The notes beneath the pieces were generated by a model. That model searched no databases and was not told the DNA's origin. It saw only the letters and a program-made list of their open reading frames with translations. From Pseudomonadaceae bacterium (GTDB taxonomy: Bacteria > Pseudomonadota > Gammaproteobacteria > Pseudomonadales > Pseudomonadaceae), in contig CAAFUS010000006.1 in NCBI GenBank assembly GCA_900766265.1, positions 558,001 to 622,000 on the forward strand: DNA of 64,000 bases. The letters are read 5' to 3'. This document shows positions 8,608 to 17,108 of the stretch, piece by piece. The position numbers and the translations under genes were made by a program. Position 1 is the stretch's first letter; every line of letters starts with the position of its first letter.

Positions 8608-9311
8608 TGGCCGTTCACCTCGCGCACCACGGCTGGCAGCTCGCCGGGCAGGCCCAGCGACAGCCAGCGCCCGGCATCGTGGTTGAGCGTGATGGTGCGG
8701 GCGCGCACCCTGGCCGGGTCGATGCCCGCCTGGGTGGCCCACTGCCGGATGCGCGCGTCGTCCTGACGGCTGCCGACCATGTAGAGATCGAAGGCCGTGC
8801 CGGCCGCCTGCAACTGCTGCACGCGCTGCGCGCACGGTGCGCAGTCGGCCTTGACGAAGACCGCCAGGCGCCCGGAGCCGGTGTTGCCGGCACCCTGCGC
8901 CTTGGCGCCGGGCAGGCTCACGCGCGGCTGGCCGGGAAACAGGCGCTGCCACGCCGCGTCGTAGGCCCGCTGGTAGGCCAGCGTCTTGCCGACGCGCTGG
9001 GCCTCGGCCTGCACCTGCAACTCCGCGTAGCGCCTGCGCTCCTCGTCGCTGCGGGCCTCGATGCCGAGCGCCGTGAGCGGATCGAGCTGGGGCGAATAGA
9101 CCCCGAGCGGCCCCTGCATCAGTTGCCGGTAACGCGCCCACTCCTCGGAGCGAAGCCCCCACTCCCGCGCCTGCCTCTCGTCGAGCGCGGCATCAGCGCC
9201 CGGCTGCACTTGAGCGGGCACCATGCGCGAGTTCGTCACCGGGGCCGGTTGGGCGGATGCGCCGAAAGTGGCGAACAGGACGACGGCAGCGAGCAACGGC
9301 CGCAGGTTCAT
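8592..9311 (-). CDS. TIGR03759-family ICE protein with thioredoxin-like CxxC
   Basis: 239 residues with a signal peptide (MNLRPLLAAVVLFATFGASAQ). AGGAGG sits 6 nt before the ATG at 9311. The C-terminal half reads FVKADCAPCAQRVQQLQ, a thioredoxin-like CxxC, followed by DLYMVGSRQDDARIRQWA and a VRARTITLNHDAG strand, the pattern of TIGR03759 ICE proteins. It may act in the periplasm as a disulphide isomerase-like assembly factor for the conjugation pilus or channel; that role is inferred from the motif. Confidence 0.83.
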   Translation of the reverse strand: MNLRPLLAAVVLFATFGASAQPAPVTNSRMVPAQVQPGADAALDERQAREWGLRSEEWARYRQLMQGPLGVYSPQLDPLTALGIEARSDEERRRYAELQVQAEAQRVGKTLAYQRAYDAAWQRLFPGQPRVSLPGAKAQGAGNTGSGRLAVFVKADCAPCAQRVQQLQAAGTAFDLYMVGSRQDDARIRQWATQAGIDPARVRARTITLNHDAGRWLSLGLPGELPAVVREVNGQWQRQ

Positions 9312-9320
9312 GGCGACCTC

Positions 9321-9968
9321 CTACGGCACCGCAACGCGCTGCGTCTGGCCGTTCACCTGGAACACGCCCGCCTGCGCCTCGATGGACTGCAGTTGCCAGC
9401 CGCCCTCGGCGTCGCCCTCGCGCAGCAGCCGGGCGCCCGCGAGCGAGGCCGCGGCGGTGGAGGTGATCGACAGAAAGCGCTCGCCTCCCCGCAGCTCCAC
9501 GCCGAGCACCCGGAACGGCGGCTCCGGCACCTTGGGCTTCGTCGCAACCGGAGTGCGCGGGCGAGCGGCGGATGCCACCTGCCGGGTTTTCTCCAGGCGG
9601 GTTTCGATTGCGTTCACGCGCGCCAGCAGCGTCTGCAGGTCGACGGCCAAGGCCCTCGCCTCATCGGCCTCTTCGAGGCGCGTCATCCGTTCGTCCAGCG
9701 CCTGCCGCGCGTTGGCGAATTCGGCCTGGCTGATCGGCACCGGCCGGCGCTTGTCCGCATTGGCCTGGTGTTCGAGATCGGCCACGCGCAGGCCCAGCGC
9801 CTTGACCTGCGCATCCTGTGCGGTGCTCTGGGTCTGTTCGGCGAGCCGCGACAAGCCGACGCTGTTGATGAGTGCCACGGCACTGATGAGCAGCAGCCAG
9901 AAGGCCGCGGCGATCTTGAACCAGCGCGTGCGGGAATTGCGCTCGGATGGCGCCTGGGGAAAGGTCAT
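9321..9968 (-). CDS. Conserved ICE protein, single-pass membrane with coiled coil
   Basis: 215 residues. One membrane segment (about 19-39: FKIAAAFWLLLISAVALINSV) is followed by a predicted coiled coil (about 42-130, with ARVNAIETRLEKTR) and a small C-terminal beta-rich domain (FRVLGVELRGGERFLSI, GVFQVNGQTQRVAV). The order resembles a PilO/PilP-like alignment protein, but I cannot assign it to a named family. Its stop is 9 bp before the TIGR03759 start and its start overlaps the PilL stop by 4 nt, so it belongs to the pilus/transfer operon. Confidence 0.7.
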   Translation of the reverse strand: MTFPQAPSERNSRTRWFKIAAAFWLLLISAVALINSVGLSRLAEQTQSTAQDAQVKALGLRVADLEHQANADKRRPVPISQAEFANARQALDERMTRLEEADEARALAVDLQTLLARVNAIETRLEKTRQVASAARPRTPVATKPKVPEPPFRVLGVELRGGERFLSITSTAAASLAGARLLREGDAEGGWQLQSIEAQAGVFQVNGQTQRVAVP

Positions 9969-10534
9969 GGCTGCATCTCCTCGGGCCGGTCGGCGTCCGG
10001 CACGGGCGTGGCGGTGCCGGGCGGGTTGGCGGAAAGGAAGGTGGGAGCACCGTGCCGGCTGAAGCAGACCTGGCGGGTCAAGTCATCGACCGACAGCTCC
10101 CAGGCGGGGCCGGCAAGGGTCAGCAAGGCATCGCGCAGCATCAGCGGGCCCAGGCGCAGGTGCGCGGCAGGCAGCGGCAGCGCGTAGAGCGTAGCGGCCT
10201 CGGCCGCATCGCAGAGCCGGTAGCCCGAGCGCAGCAACACATGGCGCATGGCATCGCCCACGCTGGCATCGAGCATGGGCGGAATCGAGACCTCCACCGC
10301 CTGCTGCAAGAGATCACGCTGCGCAGGTTCCGGCACCAGCTCGACCAGGGTGTAGCGGCCGTAGCGGGCCACCGGAACGAAACCCGGCTCCGGCGCGACG
10401 GCGGTTGGCGATGCGGCCGGCACCGCTGGCGCAGACGGCGCAGCGGTCGTGGCGCAGCCGGCGGCCAACAGGCTGCCGGCCAGCAAGCCAGCGACGAGGG
10501 CCAGGCGGTGAACAGCGCGGATGGATGGTTGCAT
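9965..10534 (-). CDS. pilL: ICE type IV pilus lipoprotein PilL (TIGR03748-like)
   Basis: 189 residues from the ATG at 10534. The first 27 residues are a lipoprotein signal peptide (LLAGSLLAAGC, lipobox cysteine at about 27). A proline/alanine-rich linker is followed by the domain GFVPVARYGRYTLVELVPEPAQRDLLQQAVEVSIPP, matching the N-terminal domain of PilL of PFGI-1-type elements, then a second conserved half ending QVCFSRHGAP. It is expected in the outer membrane or periplasm, supporting the conjugative type IV pilus. It is the first gene of the transfer operon in the window; the gap upstream holds a terminator for the helicase gene. Confidence 0.82.
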   Translation of the reverse strand: MQPSIRAVHRLALVAGLLAGSLLAAGCATTAAPSAPAVPAASPTAVAPEPGFVPVARYGRYTLVELVPEPAQRDLLQQAVEVSIPPMLDASVGDAMRHVLLRSGYRLCDAAEAATLYALPLPAAHLRLGPLMLRDALLTLAGPAWELSVDDLTRQVCFSRHGAPTFLSANPPGTATPVPDADRPEEMQP

Positions 10535-10660
10535 GGAGGGCGCTTCCCTGGAACACGGAGCGCTCACCATCGCCGCCGCTTGGCCTGCGGGCAGCAAACA
10601 AAACGCACTGGCGCCCGCCCGAATACATGGCGGGGCGGCGCCATGGACTGCCATACGCCC

Positions 10661-10686
10661 AAGAAAAACGGCCCCGAAGGGCCGTG
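10661..10686 (-). terminator. Intrinsic terminator after the helicase gene
   Basis: Read on the - strand this is CGGCCC TTCG GGGCCG followed at once by TTTTTCTT: a 6-bp GC stem closed by a TTCG tetraloop with a U-tract, about 50 nt downstream of the helicase stop. It separates the helicase transcript from pilL. Confidence 0.85.
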
Positions 10687-10732
10687 GAAAGAAGCCGGCG
10701 ACCCCGAGGGGCCGCCGGCATGGGCACATGGA

Positions 10733-13018
10733 TCAGACCGTGACAAGCTGCCGCGCCAGTGCGACCTCGACGGAATCACCATCCTGGTTCAGAACATCCA
10801 GGCCCGACTCGGGTACGTCTCCCGACGTGCTTTGCGAGACCATGATCTTCCTGGCCATCAACCCCAGGCAGGTCATCTGCGAGGAGTTGGCGTAGCCGAG
10901 GTAGATCACGCGCACCGGCTGCTTCTGGCCGATGCGCCATGAACGCCGGGCGGCCTGCTGCAACGAATACACGTTGTAGCCGGACTGGAGGAACACGATG
11001 GTCGGGAACTCCAGCAAGTCCAGGCCGGTTTTCACCAGCTCGGGATTGGTGATGAGCACGTCGATGCCGCGGTCCAACTGCTCGGCGATCCAGTCTTCGC
11101 GGCGGGAGGCATCCACGCTCGCGCGCAGTACCGCCACCTTGAAGCCTTCCTGCTCCAGCAGCACCTTCAAACGCGACGTGGTGTCGCGCGTGCCGGTGTA
11201 GACCGAATAGACCAGGGTCTTGCGCCCTTCTGCCTTCTCCTGCTTGCAGATCTCGATCAGCTCGCGTTCCTTGGGCATCACCTCCAGCTCGTTGAACTGA
11301 GCCGGAACGAACGCCAAGGTGTTGCGCGTGCGCGGATGCACCACGGTTTCCGACCGGAAGCAGCAGTCCGGCCAGGCCAGCAGCACGTTGAGGACTACAC
11401 CGAGCAGCGTCGTGTCGCGCTTCGCCAGGGCCTGCTTCAGCTCCTGGGTCAGCCGACCCGCCAGATCGCGGTAGGCCGCGGCCTGCGCCGTGTCCATCGC
11501 GACTTCGCGGAACTCCTCGTCGTAGGGCGGCAGCACGTTGCCACCGATGTCCTTCAACTTGAGGAAGACCGTGAACGGCAGGACGCAACGCAGCACGCCC
11601 TTCGGACCGAAGCCCGGCGCCTTGACCGTGCGCACCGATACCTTGGTGCCCTTGGCCGTCTTGTGCGCCGTGCCAGTGCTCTCGGAATAGATGTCCTTCA
11701 AGACACCGTGATCGCGCATGAACGCCATCGCGGCCGACGTCATGCTGCCGCTCTTCGTCGGCCGGTAGCCGTCTTCGATCATCCGCCCCGGCAGGGCTCG
11801 GAACAGCAGGTGGAACAGGTCGTCGCCGTAGCCGCCCATCAGCGTGCCGGTGAGCAGCAGCGTCTTGCGCGCCTTGGCCGACAACACCCCCATGGCCTGG
11901 CCCTGTGCGGAACCGCCGTTCTTGTACTCATGCGCCTCGTCGGCGATGAGCAGGTCGAACGTGCCTTGGGGAAGCTGCCTCTTGATGAACTCGGACGGCT
12001 GGTAGCCGCCCTCGCCGAAGCCGAACTCCATGTTGGCCATCGCACGTTCCATGCGATGGGCTTGCCGGTCCGAGAAGACCAGCTCGCCGTTGCCATCCAT
12101 CAGGTTGATGAACTCGTGGATGTTGTCCCCGAGCATCGACGCGAGGAAGGCGTCACCGAACTTTTGCATCAGCTTCTGCGCGGTGACTTCCCCGATGGTT
12201 GGAATACGCTTCAGTGCCTTGAGCACGGTCGAGGACTGGTCGCTGGCGGACAGGCCTCTCGGACGGATCAACGACCACAGCGGTGCACGGCAGTGGCTGC
12301 ACTTGCGGCGGGACTCCTCGGCTTCGAGTTCGACCGGGTTGATCGGCTCGCCGTCGAGGTCGGTGATGACATGCCCGCAATCTGGGCAGGCCCCCACGTC
12401 GCCGTGAGGCGTGCGCCGGCGAACGAAGACAGGTTTCCAGTGGAACCCCATCCGCATCCGCACGCGGCCCAGGACGAAGAACTCCTGGCCCTGCGCCGGC
12501 ACGCCCAACTGCTCGCGCAGTTTCAGCAGCTTGACCAGCGTGTCCGGGCCATTGAGCACCCAGACCTTGGCGCCGGCCACCGTCTCCTGGATTTCGCGCC
12601 GCCACTTGTAGACCAGGTGCGGCGGAGACAGAACCAAGGTACGGCGGTAGCCTTCGGCATTGAGTACGGCGGCGGTGGCAATACCCACCGTCGTCTTGCC
12701 GCAGCCCATCTCGCCATTGACGATCGCGGCGCGTTCGCCACGATCGACCAACAGCTCGGTGACGGCATGGACCACATCGGCTTGCGCCGGGAACAGCTTG
12801 CGCTTGAGCGCGGCGAGGATCAGTTGCCGATGCACCCGCACCTGGCCGGTGTAGACCGGAGGATTGGCGCGGTTGAGCGAATCGAGCAGTTCGTCGCCGA
12901 ACTCCGATACGAAGTCCTGCAGGCTGAGCGTGAGGGGTGAAGCGGCCGCTTCGAGCAGGTCGCCCTGCACAGGCGCGTCATCAGCGGTAGAGGGAACGGT
13001 TTCGAGAACGATGGACAT
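10733..13018 (-). CDS. SNF2-like DEAD/DEAH helicase with inserted zinc ribbon
   Basis: 761 residues from the ATG at 13018 (GGAG 9 nt upstream); the extra 13 codons to 13057 overlap the leader hairpin. Walker A GEMGCGKT is at 102-109 and DEAH (IADEAHEYK) at 360-363. The C-terminal lobe has VYTGTRDTTSRLKVLLEQ and the motif VI-like QAARRSWRIGQKQPVRV typical of SNF2-type ATPases. A zinc-ribbon insertion has CPDC at 211-214 and CSHC at 240-243. This large helicase is a standard backbone protein of ICEclc/PAGI-2-like elements. It presumably remodels DNA during excision, replication or transfer; the substrate is unknown. Confidence 0.88.
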   Translation of the reverse strand: MSIVLETVPSTADDAPVQGDLLEAAASPLTLSLQDFVSEFGDELLDSLNRANPPVYTGQVRVHRQLILAALKRKLFPAQADVVHAVTELLVDRGERAAIVNGEMGCGKTTVGIATAAVLNAEGYRRTLVLSPPHLVYKWRREIQETVAGAKVWVLNGPDTLVKLLKLREQLGVPAQGQEFFVLGRVRMRMGFHWKPVFVRRRTPHGDVGACPDCGHVITDLDGEPINPVELEAEESRRKCSHCRAPLWSLIRPRGLSASDQSSTVLKALKRIPTIGEVTAQKLMQKFGDAFLASMLGDNIHEFINLMDGNGELVFSDRQAHRMERAMANMEFGFGEGGYQPSEFIKRQLPQGTFDLLIADEAHEYKNGGSAQGQAMGVLSAKARKTLLLTGTLMGGYGDDLFHLLFRALPGRMIEDGYRPTKSGSMTSAAMAFMRDHGVLKDIYSESTGTAHKTAKGTKVSVRTVKAPGFGPKGVLRCVLPFTVFLKLKDIGGNVLPPYDEEFREVAMDTAQAAAYRDLAGRLTQELKQALAKRDTTLLGVVLNVLLAWPDCCFRSETVVHPRTRNTLAFVPAQFNELEVMPKERELIEICKQEKAEGRKTLVYSVYTGTRDTTSRLKVLLEQEGFKVAVLRASVDASRREDWIAEQLDRGIDVLITNPELVKTGLDLLEFPTIVFLQSGYNVYSLQQAARRSWRIGQKQPVRVIYLGYANSSQMTCLGLMARKIMVSQSTSGDVPESGLDVLNQDGDSVEVALARQLVTV

Positions 13019-13090
13019 GGTGATGCTCCAAAGAAATGGGGCATGTACCTCCCCCACGGGGCGGTGACATGCCCCGGGGTGGGAAGAATG
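13019..13090 (-). promoter_or_regulatory. Structured leader of the helicase gene (leader family)
   Basis: Perfect outer arms GGGGCATGT (13038-13046) and ACATGCCCC (13067-13075) enclose an inner CCCC/GGGG hairpin. On the - strand the order is CACCCC, hairpin, a TTTCTTT run, the GGAG ribosome-binding site, then the ATG. It shares this order with the other leaders of the module. Confidence 0.7.
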
Positions 13091-13117
13091 AAGCGGCGCG
13101 AGACCGCTGGATGCGGA

Positions 13118-13423
13118 TCAGTATTCGCTGGGCAGCAGCAGCGTCGTGACGCTGCGATCCCATTCGGTGATGATCCAGAGCTTCAGGTCGCGCGTGACCT
13201 GGTAGGACGAGAACAGACGATCCTCGCCGGACTTCAGCGCGGCGTCGTTCTGCCGCCGATCGCTGTCGCTCAGGTCGCCCCATTCGCCATGAAGATGGCG
13301 GCGCAGGTACGGCGTGGGGTTGAGCCGGCCTTGTCGGACCAGCTCGTCGACGCCGGCGGTCATGACCACCTGCCCGGGCGAAAAGCGTGCTTGGGACGCG
13401 AGGTTGAGGACTGCGAGTGCCAT
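13118..13423 (-). CDS. Conserved small ICE protein, function unknown
   Basis: 101 residues from the ATG at 13423, preceded by AAGGAGAT; the in-frame start at 13459 lies inside the leader hairpin. Soluble, with a GEWGDLSDSDRRQNDAAL block and ...DRLFSSYQVTRDLKLWIITEWDRSVTTLLLPSEY at the end. From memory, proteins with this ending recur in ICE and plasmid maintenance regions and are annotated only as hypothetical. It has its own structured leader. No function can be assigned. Confidence 0.75.
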   Translation of the reverse strand: MALAVLNLASQARFSPGQVVMTAGVDELVRQGRLNPTPYLRRHLHGEWGDLSDSDRRQNDAALKSGEDRLFSSYQVTRDLKLWIITEWDRSVTTLLLPSEY

Positions 13424-13495
13424 GGTGGTATCTCCTTCTGGAAGATGGGGCCACGGCACCCCATCGGGGCAACGTGACCCCGGTGGGTGGATGAA
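13424..13495 (-). promoter_or_regulatory. Structured leader of the 101-residue gene
   Basis: On the - strand GGGGTCACG pairs with CGTGGCCCC (13473-13481 with 13447-13455), with one U-G wobble that works only on this strand, around an inner CCCC/GGGG hairpin (13459-13469). CATCCACCCACC precedes it; AAGGAGAT and the ATG follow. Confidence 0.7.
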
Positions 13496-13524
13496 AGCGA
13501 CAGTGAACCGTCAGGGAACAGCGA

Positions 13525-14634
13525 TCAGCGGATAGTCAGCACTTCGCCCCACGTGGGCGAGCCCAGCGTCAAGTCCCATGCACGAATGACCGGCACGAAC
13601 TTGTCGGTGAGGATGCGCGTCTCGGCCACGGAGCCGTCGTCGCGCTCGGTGTACTCCGTCTGGAGGGTCTTCTCCTTGTGGGTATCACCTTTGACGACGA
13701 GCACGCGCCCGCTCTTGGACGTCACCACGCCGGAGATCGCGCCTGCGGCCAAGGCCAGGGCGAGATGCCAGTGCGACAAGGCCCGCGCGGGCGGACGCAG
13801 CGATTGCTGCGCGGCGCCCAGGTGGGTATCGAGCGCCGGCCAGAGTCCTTGCAGCCGGCCGACTTCATCGGCGAACTGCTCGGGCTCCATCGTCACGCGA
13901 TAGAAGTGCTCCGGCTCGGCCGGGCTGGCAGGGACGGTGTACGGCAGGAACGGCCATTCGAGCGGCAGCTCCTCGGCTTCGGCGTCGCCCTGTCCGATCT
14001 GCAGCAGCAGACCGCGGGTGGCCTTGACCGAATCCGATGCCTGGTCGCGTTGACGAATCCTGCGACCGAAGATCACCACCTGCTTGAACTGCGTTTCGAC
14101 CGCACGGTAGATGCGCAGGTCGGCAAAGTGGCGCGTCAGCCATCCGACCAGCTCGGCGTCGAGCACGTAGGACGGCACGACGAAGATCAGCACGCCGCCG
14201 TACTGCAGCAGCGGCAGCGCGCGCTGATAGAACAGCTTTTCCAGCCGCGCACGGCCCTGGCCCTGATAGCCGATGTTGCCGTTCACGTCCTTGCTCAGGT
14301 CGCCATACGGCGGGTTCAGCCACAACAGCCCGAAGGACTGGCGCGAGATCAGCATGTCCATCAAGTCGCCGTGGATGCAGCGATCGACCAGTTGCCGTGC
14401 GTGACGGGCCCGCTCGGCGTCGTACTCGACGGCGAAGGCCTGGACCTGCTCGCGCCCGAGGGCGTGGGCCGCTTCGGCAATCGCCACGCCTTCGCCGGCG
14501 CAGGGATCGAGGATGGACATGGAGCCGGGAGACGGCGCCAGTGCGGACAAGGCCCGCTCCAGCGTCGGCTCGTCGGTGGGGAAGTAGCCGTTACGGATGA
14601 AATTGCGCGCCAGGCGCGGAAACATGAGTGCCAT
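13525..14634 (-). CDS. DUF6094-like class I SAM-dependent DNA adenine methyltransferase
   Basis: 369 residues from the ATG at 14634 (AGGAGA upstream); the longer frame to 15045 is shadow. Motif I ILDPCAGEG is at 41-49 and the catalytic motif IV NPPY at 107-110, the signature of N6-adenine (or amino) methyltransferases of the gamma/Type I/IIG kind, though with no recognisable specificity domain. The C-terminal half is a separate ICE-type extension rich in acidic residues. Such proteins are common in ICE maintenance modules; the likely role is methylating element or host DNA to resist restriction, which is inferred. Confidence 0.8.
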   Translation of the reverse strand: MALMFPRLARNFIRNGYFPTDEPTLERALSALAPSPGSMSILDPCAGEGVAIAEAAHALGREQVQAFAVEYDAERARHARQLVDRCIHGDLMDMLISRQSFGLLWLNPPYGDLSKDVNGNIGYQGQGRARLEKLFYQRALPLLQYGGVLIFVVPSYVLDAELVGWLTRHFADLRIYRAVETQFKQVVIFGRRIRQRDQASDSVKATRGLLLQIGQGDAEAEELPLEWPFLPYTVPASPAEPEHFYRVTMEPEQFADEVGRLQGLWPALDTHLGAAQQSLRPPARALSHWHLALALAAGAISGVVTSKSGRVLVVKGDTHKEKTLQTEYTERDDGSVAETRILTDKFVPVIRAWDLTLGSPTWGEVLTIR

Positions 14635-14695
14635 GGATTTCTCCTGATGATGGATGAGGGAAGGCGGGCACGCGCGGCGCGCATGCCCGTGGGGA
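14635..14695 (-). promoter_or_regulatory. Structured leader of the methyltransferase gene
   Basis: GGGCA (14666-14670) pairs with TGCCC (14684-14688), extended by a wobble that works only on the - strand and by further GC pairs. CCATCCCCAC precedes the hairpin and AGGAGA lies before the ATG. This is a reduced version of the leader family. Confidence 0.55.
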
Positions 14696-14699
14696 TGGC

Positions 14700-15350
14700 T
14701 CACGCCACACGCCGAAGCGGTGCGTTCGCGGCCAGTTCGTACTGCGTGGCACCGAGGGTGCCGTTGCGGATCAGCTCGCCCAGCGCCTTCGTCAGTGCCG
14801 GGACATCGAGGGCCAGCCGATGGCCTTCCAGCGGCCCGAGGGCCAAGGGAAGACCGGTCAGCATCCGCCGTGTCTGCAACAGCTCCAGCACGGTGTCGCG
14901 CCAGTGGTCGAGCAGTGGCAGCGGGCAGGTGTCCTGCACCAGCGTCCACAGCCGGTCGAGCCGGTGAGCGGAATCCCTGGGCAGAAGCGCCAGCGCGCTG
15001 GCGTTGGCCTTGTCTGGCTTCACGCAGCGACGATCGAACAGCCACACATTCGTCAGCGAACCGAACAGCGTTCGCCGATAGGCGCGGGTGATGCGCTTTT
15101 CCAGGTTCTCGACGTTGCCGACGAAGACCGGGATGGATGCGCCCTGCTCGGTGATGACGTGGAACTGATCCAGTCCCTGTTCATCCCGGCCGAGGGTCAG
15201 GCGGGCGAGGAACTCCTGAACGGCGGTGTCGCGCGCCCAGATCGAGAGAAAGACGAGATTGCCCTGCTCGTCACCGACGCAACCGTCGGCCATGAGGTCG
15301 GGGCATTCGTCGATGCGGTACAGCGGTTTCGCGGAAGAAGGTGCAGGCAT
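14700..15350 (-). CDS. Conserved ICE maintenance protein, function unknown
   Basis: 216 residues from the ATG at 15350, preceded by AGAGGAC; codons further upstream fall in the leader hairpin. The N-terminal half has LYRIDECPDLMADGCVGDEQGNL and FLSIWARDTAVQEFLARL, and the middle FGSLTNVWLFDRRCVKPDK. No signal peptide, membrane segment or catalytic motif is visible. I recognise it only as a recurring hypothetical protein of ICEclc/PAGI-2-like elements next to the methyltransferase gene. It is single-copy and has its own leader. Confidence 0.72.
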   Translation of the reverse strand: MPAPSSAKPLYRIDECPDLMADGCVGDEQGNLVFLSIWARDTAVQEFLARLTLGRDEQGLDQFHVITEQGASIPVFVGNVENLEKRITRAYRRTLFGSLTNVWLFDRRCVKPDKANASALALLPRDSAHRLDRLWTLVQDTCPLPLLDHWRDTVLELLQTRRMLTGLPLALGPLEGHRLALDVPALTKALGELIRNGTLGATQYELAANAPLRRVA

Positions 15351-15425
15351 GGTGATGTCCTCTTGGAAAAGAAGGAGCAACCACAGCCCGCGGGGCCGTG
15401 CTCGCCCCGGTTGGGTGAAGGAAGA
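15351..15425 (-). promoter_or_regulatory. Structured leader of the 216-residue gene
   Basis: GAGCA (15375-15379) pairs with TGCTC (15399-15403) around an inner CCCG/CGGG hairpin (15387-15394). On the - strand the order is TTCACCCAACC, hairpin, TTCTTTTCC, AGAGGAC, ATG. Confidence 0.6.
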
Positions 15426-15434
15426 TGCGTGCCG

Positions 15435-15800
15435 CTAGACAGCGCGTCCCGCGTGAAAGCGGTGAACCCGCTCGCGCCACTCGGAGCTTTGCACCGGCGC
15501 CATGTCGAGATAGCGCAGCGGGCACGAGTAGTAGTACGGATGCACGGACTCATCGAGGGACTTGTAGCCCCAATCGCCGCCCGAGCTTTCCAGCAGATGG
15601 CAGCCGATGTAGCAGACGGACTCACCGGCCGCGAGGCCCATGACGCCCGCCTGCCTGGCGGTGACGCGAACCACGGTCCACAGAACGTCGCCGTCCAGTG
15701 TGTGGTCGATGACTTCGCAGCAAGCGCGTTCGGACGCCTGCGGAGCGAGCAGCTCGCGGATCAACTGATCGCGCGTCTGACGAACGAAGGTCCAGCCCAT
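15435..15800 (-). CDS. Small conserved ICE protein, function unknown
   Basis: 121 residues from the ATG at 15800 with AAGGAGAC upstream. The sequence begins MGWTFVRQTRDQLIRELL, and later has DVLWTVVRVTARQAG, a cysteine-containing segment SVCYIGCHLLESSGGDWGYKSLDES and PYYYSCPLRYLDM. I know this pattern from ICE and plasmid accessory genes annotated as hypothetical. It has no signal peptide. It lies between two structured leaders in the maintenance cluster. No function is assigned. Confidence 0.72.
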   Translation of the reverse strand: MGWTFVRQTRDQLIRELLAPQASERACCEVIDHTLDGDVLWTVVRVTARQAGVMGLAAGESVCYIGCHLLESSGGDWGYKSLDESVHPYYYSCPLRYLDMAPVQSSEWRERVHRFHAGRAV

Positions 15801-15870
15801 GAGGGTCTCCTTGAAGCAAAGGCCGGAGCCCTCCCCGTCGGGGGAGAACCCCGGCGGGTGGCGGAATGCC
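15801..15870 (-). promoter_or_regulatory. Structured leader of the 121-residue gene
   Basis: CTCCCC (15831-15836) pairs with GGGGAG (15841-15846); a weaker outer CCGG/CCGG pair lies at 15823-15826 and 15851-15854. GCCACCCGCC precedes it on the - strand; AAGGAGAC follows. Confidence 0.6.
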
Positions 15871-15889
15871 GCGTAAGGCGGCGGATGGA

Positions 15890-16501
15890 TCAGGCAGCTT
15901 TGAGGTGCCAGTCCTGGGACAACGGAGCGAACTCGTAGCCGAGCTTGTCGAGACGGTCGCGCTGCTGACGCAGCACACGACGATCCACGGTCGCATCGAG
16001 CTTCACGGTCTCGCCCAGGGGCCACAAGGCACCAAACAGCACCGCGTCGTCTGCCTCGGCCGAGGCCGCAGCGGACACGGGAGCCAATTCGCTGCCGAAC
16101 GGCGTGGTATCGACCAGGGGATCACGCGGACTGCGCGACTTCGCCTTCGGCTTGGCCGGGGGCGTTGCCGGCGCGGGCGTCTGCGCTTCCTCGTCGATCG
16201 GATCGACTTCCTGCGGACTCAGCCGGCGGGCCTCGTCGCGGCTCAGGGCGTCGATGTTGGACAGTGTCATCCCGCCCAGATGGGCGCGGATCTCGATGAC
16301 CATGCGGCCGTTGGCGTTGTACGTGGAGGGGCGAATCTCGACGATGACGAAATCACCGTCGTACTTGCCCTCGCGGTACTGATCGAGTTCGGCGTTCTTC
16401 ACGACGAACTCGCCGATCGAGGTCGCCAGGCGGCCGACGTTGAAGTCGCCGTTCCTGCCGTGGATGGTCTTGATGGCCAGTTGGCCGGGGATGGTGATCA
16501 T
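15890..16501 (-). CDS. DUF3275 family ICE protein
   Basis: 203 residues from the ATG at 16501 (AGGAGAC upstream). The N-terminal domain MITIPGQLAIKTIHGRNGDFNVGRLATSIGEFVVKNAELDQYREGKYDGDFVIVEIRPSTY... is characteristic of DUF3275. A proline/alanine linker (about 100-150) leads to a C-terminal helical tail. DUF3275 proteins recur beside DUF3577 proteins in ICE replication and maintenance modules. The N-terminal domain has an OB-fold-like feel, so a nucleic-acid-related role is possible but not shown. It is the first gene after DUF3577, 55 bp away. Confidence 0.85.
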   Translation of the reverse strand: MITIPGQLAIKTIHGRNGDFNVGRLATSIGEFVVKNAELDQYREGKYDGDFVIVEIRPSTYNANGRMVIEIRAHLGGMTLSNIDALSRDEARRLSPQEVDPIDEEAQTPAPATPPAKPKAKSRSPRDPLVDTTPFGSELAPVSAAASAEADDAVLFGALWPLGETVKLDATVDRRVLRQQRDRLDKLGYEFAPLSQDWHLKAA

Positions 16502-16556
16502 GAAGGTCTCCTGCTGACGAAGAGAAGACAAGGCCCCGGGGATGGGGCCTTGCGGA
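16502..16556 (-). promoter_or_regulatory. Leader/terminator-like hairpin before the DUF3275 gene
   Basis: Perfect 9-bp arms CAAGGCCCC (16529-16537) and GGGGCCTTG (16544-16552), followed on the - strand by TCTTCTCTTCG and then the AGGAGAC of the DUF3275 gene. It could act as an attenuator between the DUF3577 and DUF3275 genes. Confidence 0.65.
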
Positions 16557-17108
16557 TCAGAACGACTCGGCAACGGCCAATGCGGGGGCATCGGCAGCGT
16601 CGTCGGCAGCATCGGCGACGGGCCTGGAAGGCTCCGGTGCCGAGGCTTGCTGCGCGGCGGGCGCGTCGGACGTCACAGGGACTTCCGGGTCGCGCTCGTC
16701 GGTCTCGGTCGGCTTGGGTTCGGCCTTGTAGACGAGCTTGCCGTCGACCTTGATCCAACTGACGAACAGCAGACGGGCCTTGAGGCTCACACCCTGCTCG
16801 CCGGCACGCTTCCCCTTGGAGTAGGTGAAGGTGTCGGTCCACAGGTCGCCCAAGCGGAAGCCGATCATCACCTTCTTCTCGGCGTCGACCGCCTGAATGC
16901 AGCGGCGCACCAGGTGCTGCGCTTCCGATCCCGATACGCGCGTGTCGAAACGCACATACGAGACGTCGTCGCTGGGACCGTTCAGAGCCGCGATGTCGCA
17001 GGCCAGGAACGCATCGCCCTTCTTGGGCTTCACTTCGCGGATGCGATTGAGATACCCGAGGCCGGTGATGTGCAGATCGAAGTAGGACTTTTCGGTGGAA
17101 GTGGTCAT
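16557..17108 (-). CDS. DUF3577 / STY4534-family ICE replication protein
   Basis: 183 residues from the ATG at 17108 (AGGAGAT upstream). MTTSTEKSYFDLHITGLGYLNRIREVKPKKGDAFLACDIAALNG is the family signature, and SYVRFDTRVSGSEAQHLVRRC follows. The last 50 residues are an acidic, alanine/proline-rich tail like that of single-strand binding proteins. The family is named for STY4534 of the Salmonella pathogenicity-island-type ICE and is annotated as an ICE replication protein. The OB-like core and acidic tail suggest ssDNA or repair-factor binding, which is inferred. Its transcription unit starts with structured element copy A. Confidence 0.87.
   Translation of the reverse strand: MTTSTEKSYFDLHITGLGYLNRIREVKPKKGDAFLACDIAALNGPSDDVSYVRFDTRVSGSEAQHLVRRCIQAVDAEKKVMIGFRLGDLWTDTFTYSKGKRAGEQGVSLKARLLFVSWIKVDGKLVYKAEPKPTETDERDPEVPVTSDAPAAQQASAPEPSRPVADAADDAADAPALAVAESF

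Noticed and set aside
8595..10187. + strand open frame (530 aa) opposite the TIGR03759 and PilL region
   Set aside because: Spans the boundaries of several well-supported - strand genes, with no start signal.
11336..12940. + strand open frame (534 aa) opposite the helicase
   Set aside because: Antisense to a helicase gene with complete motifs; composition is typical of antisense translation.
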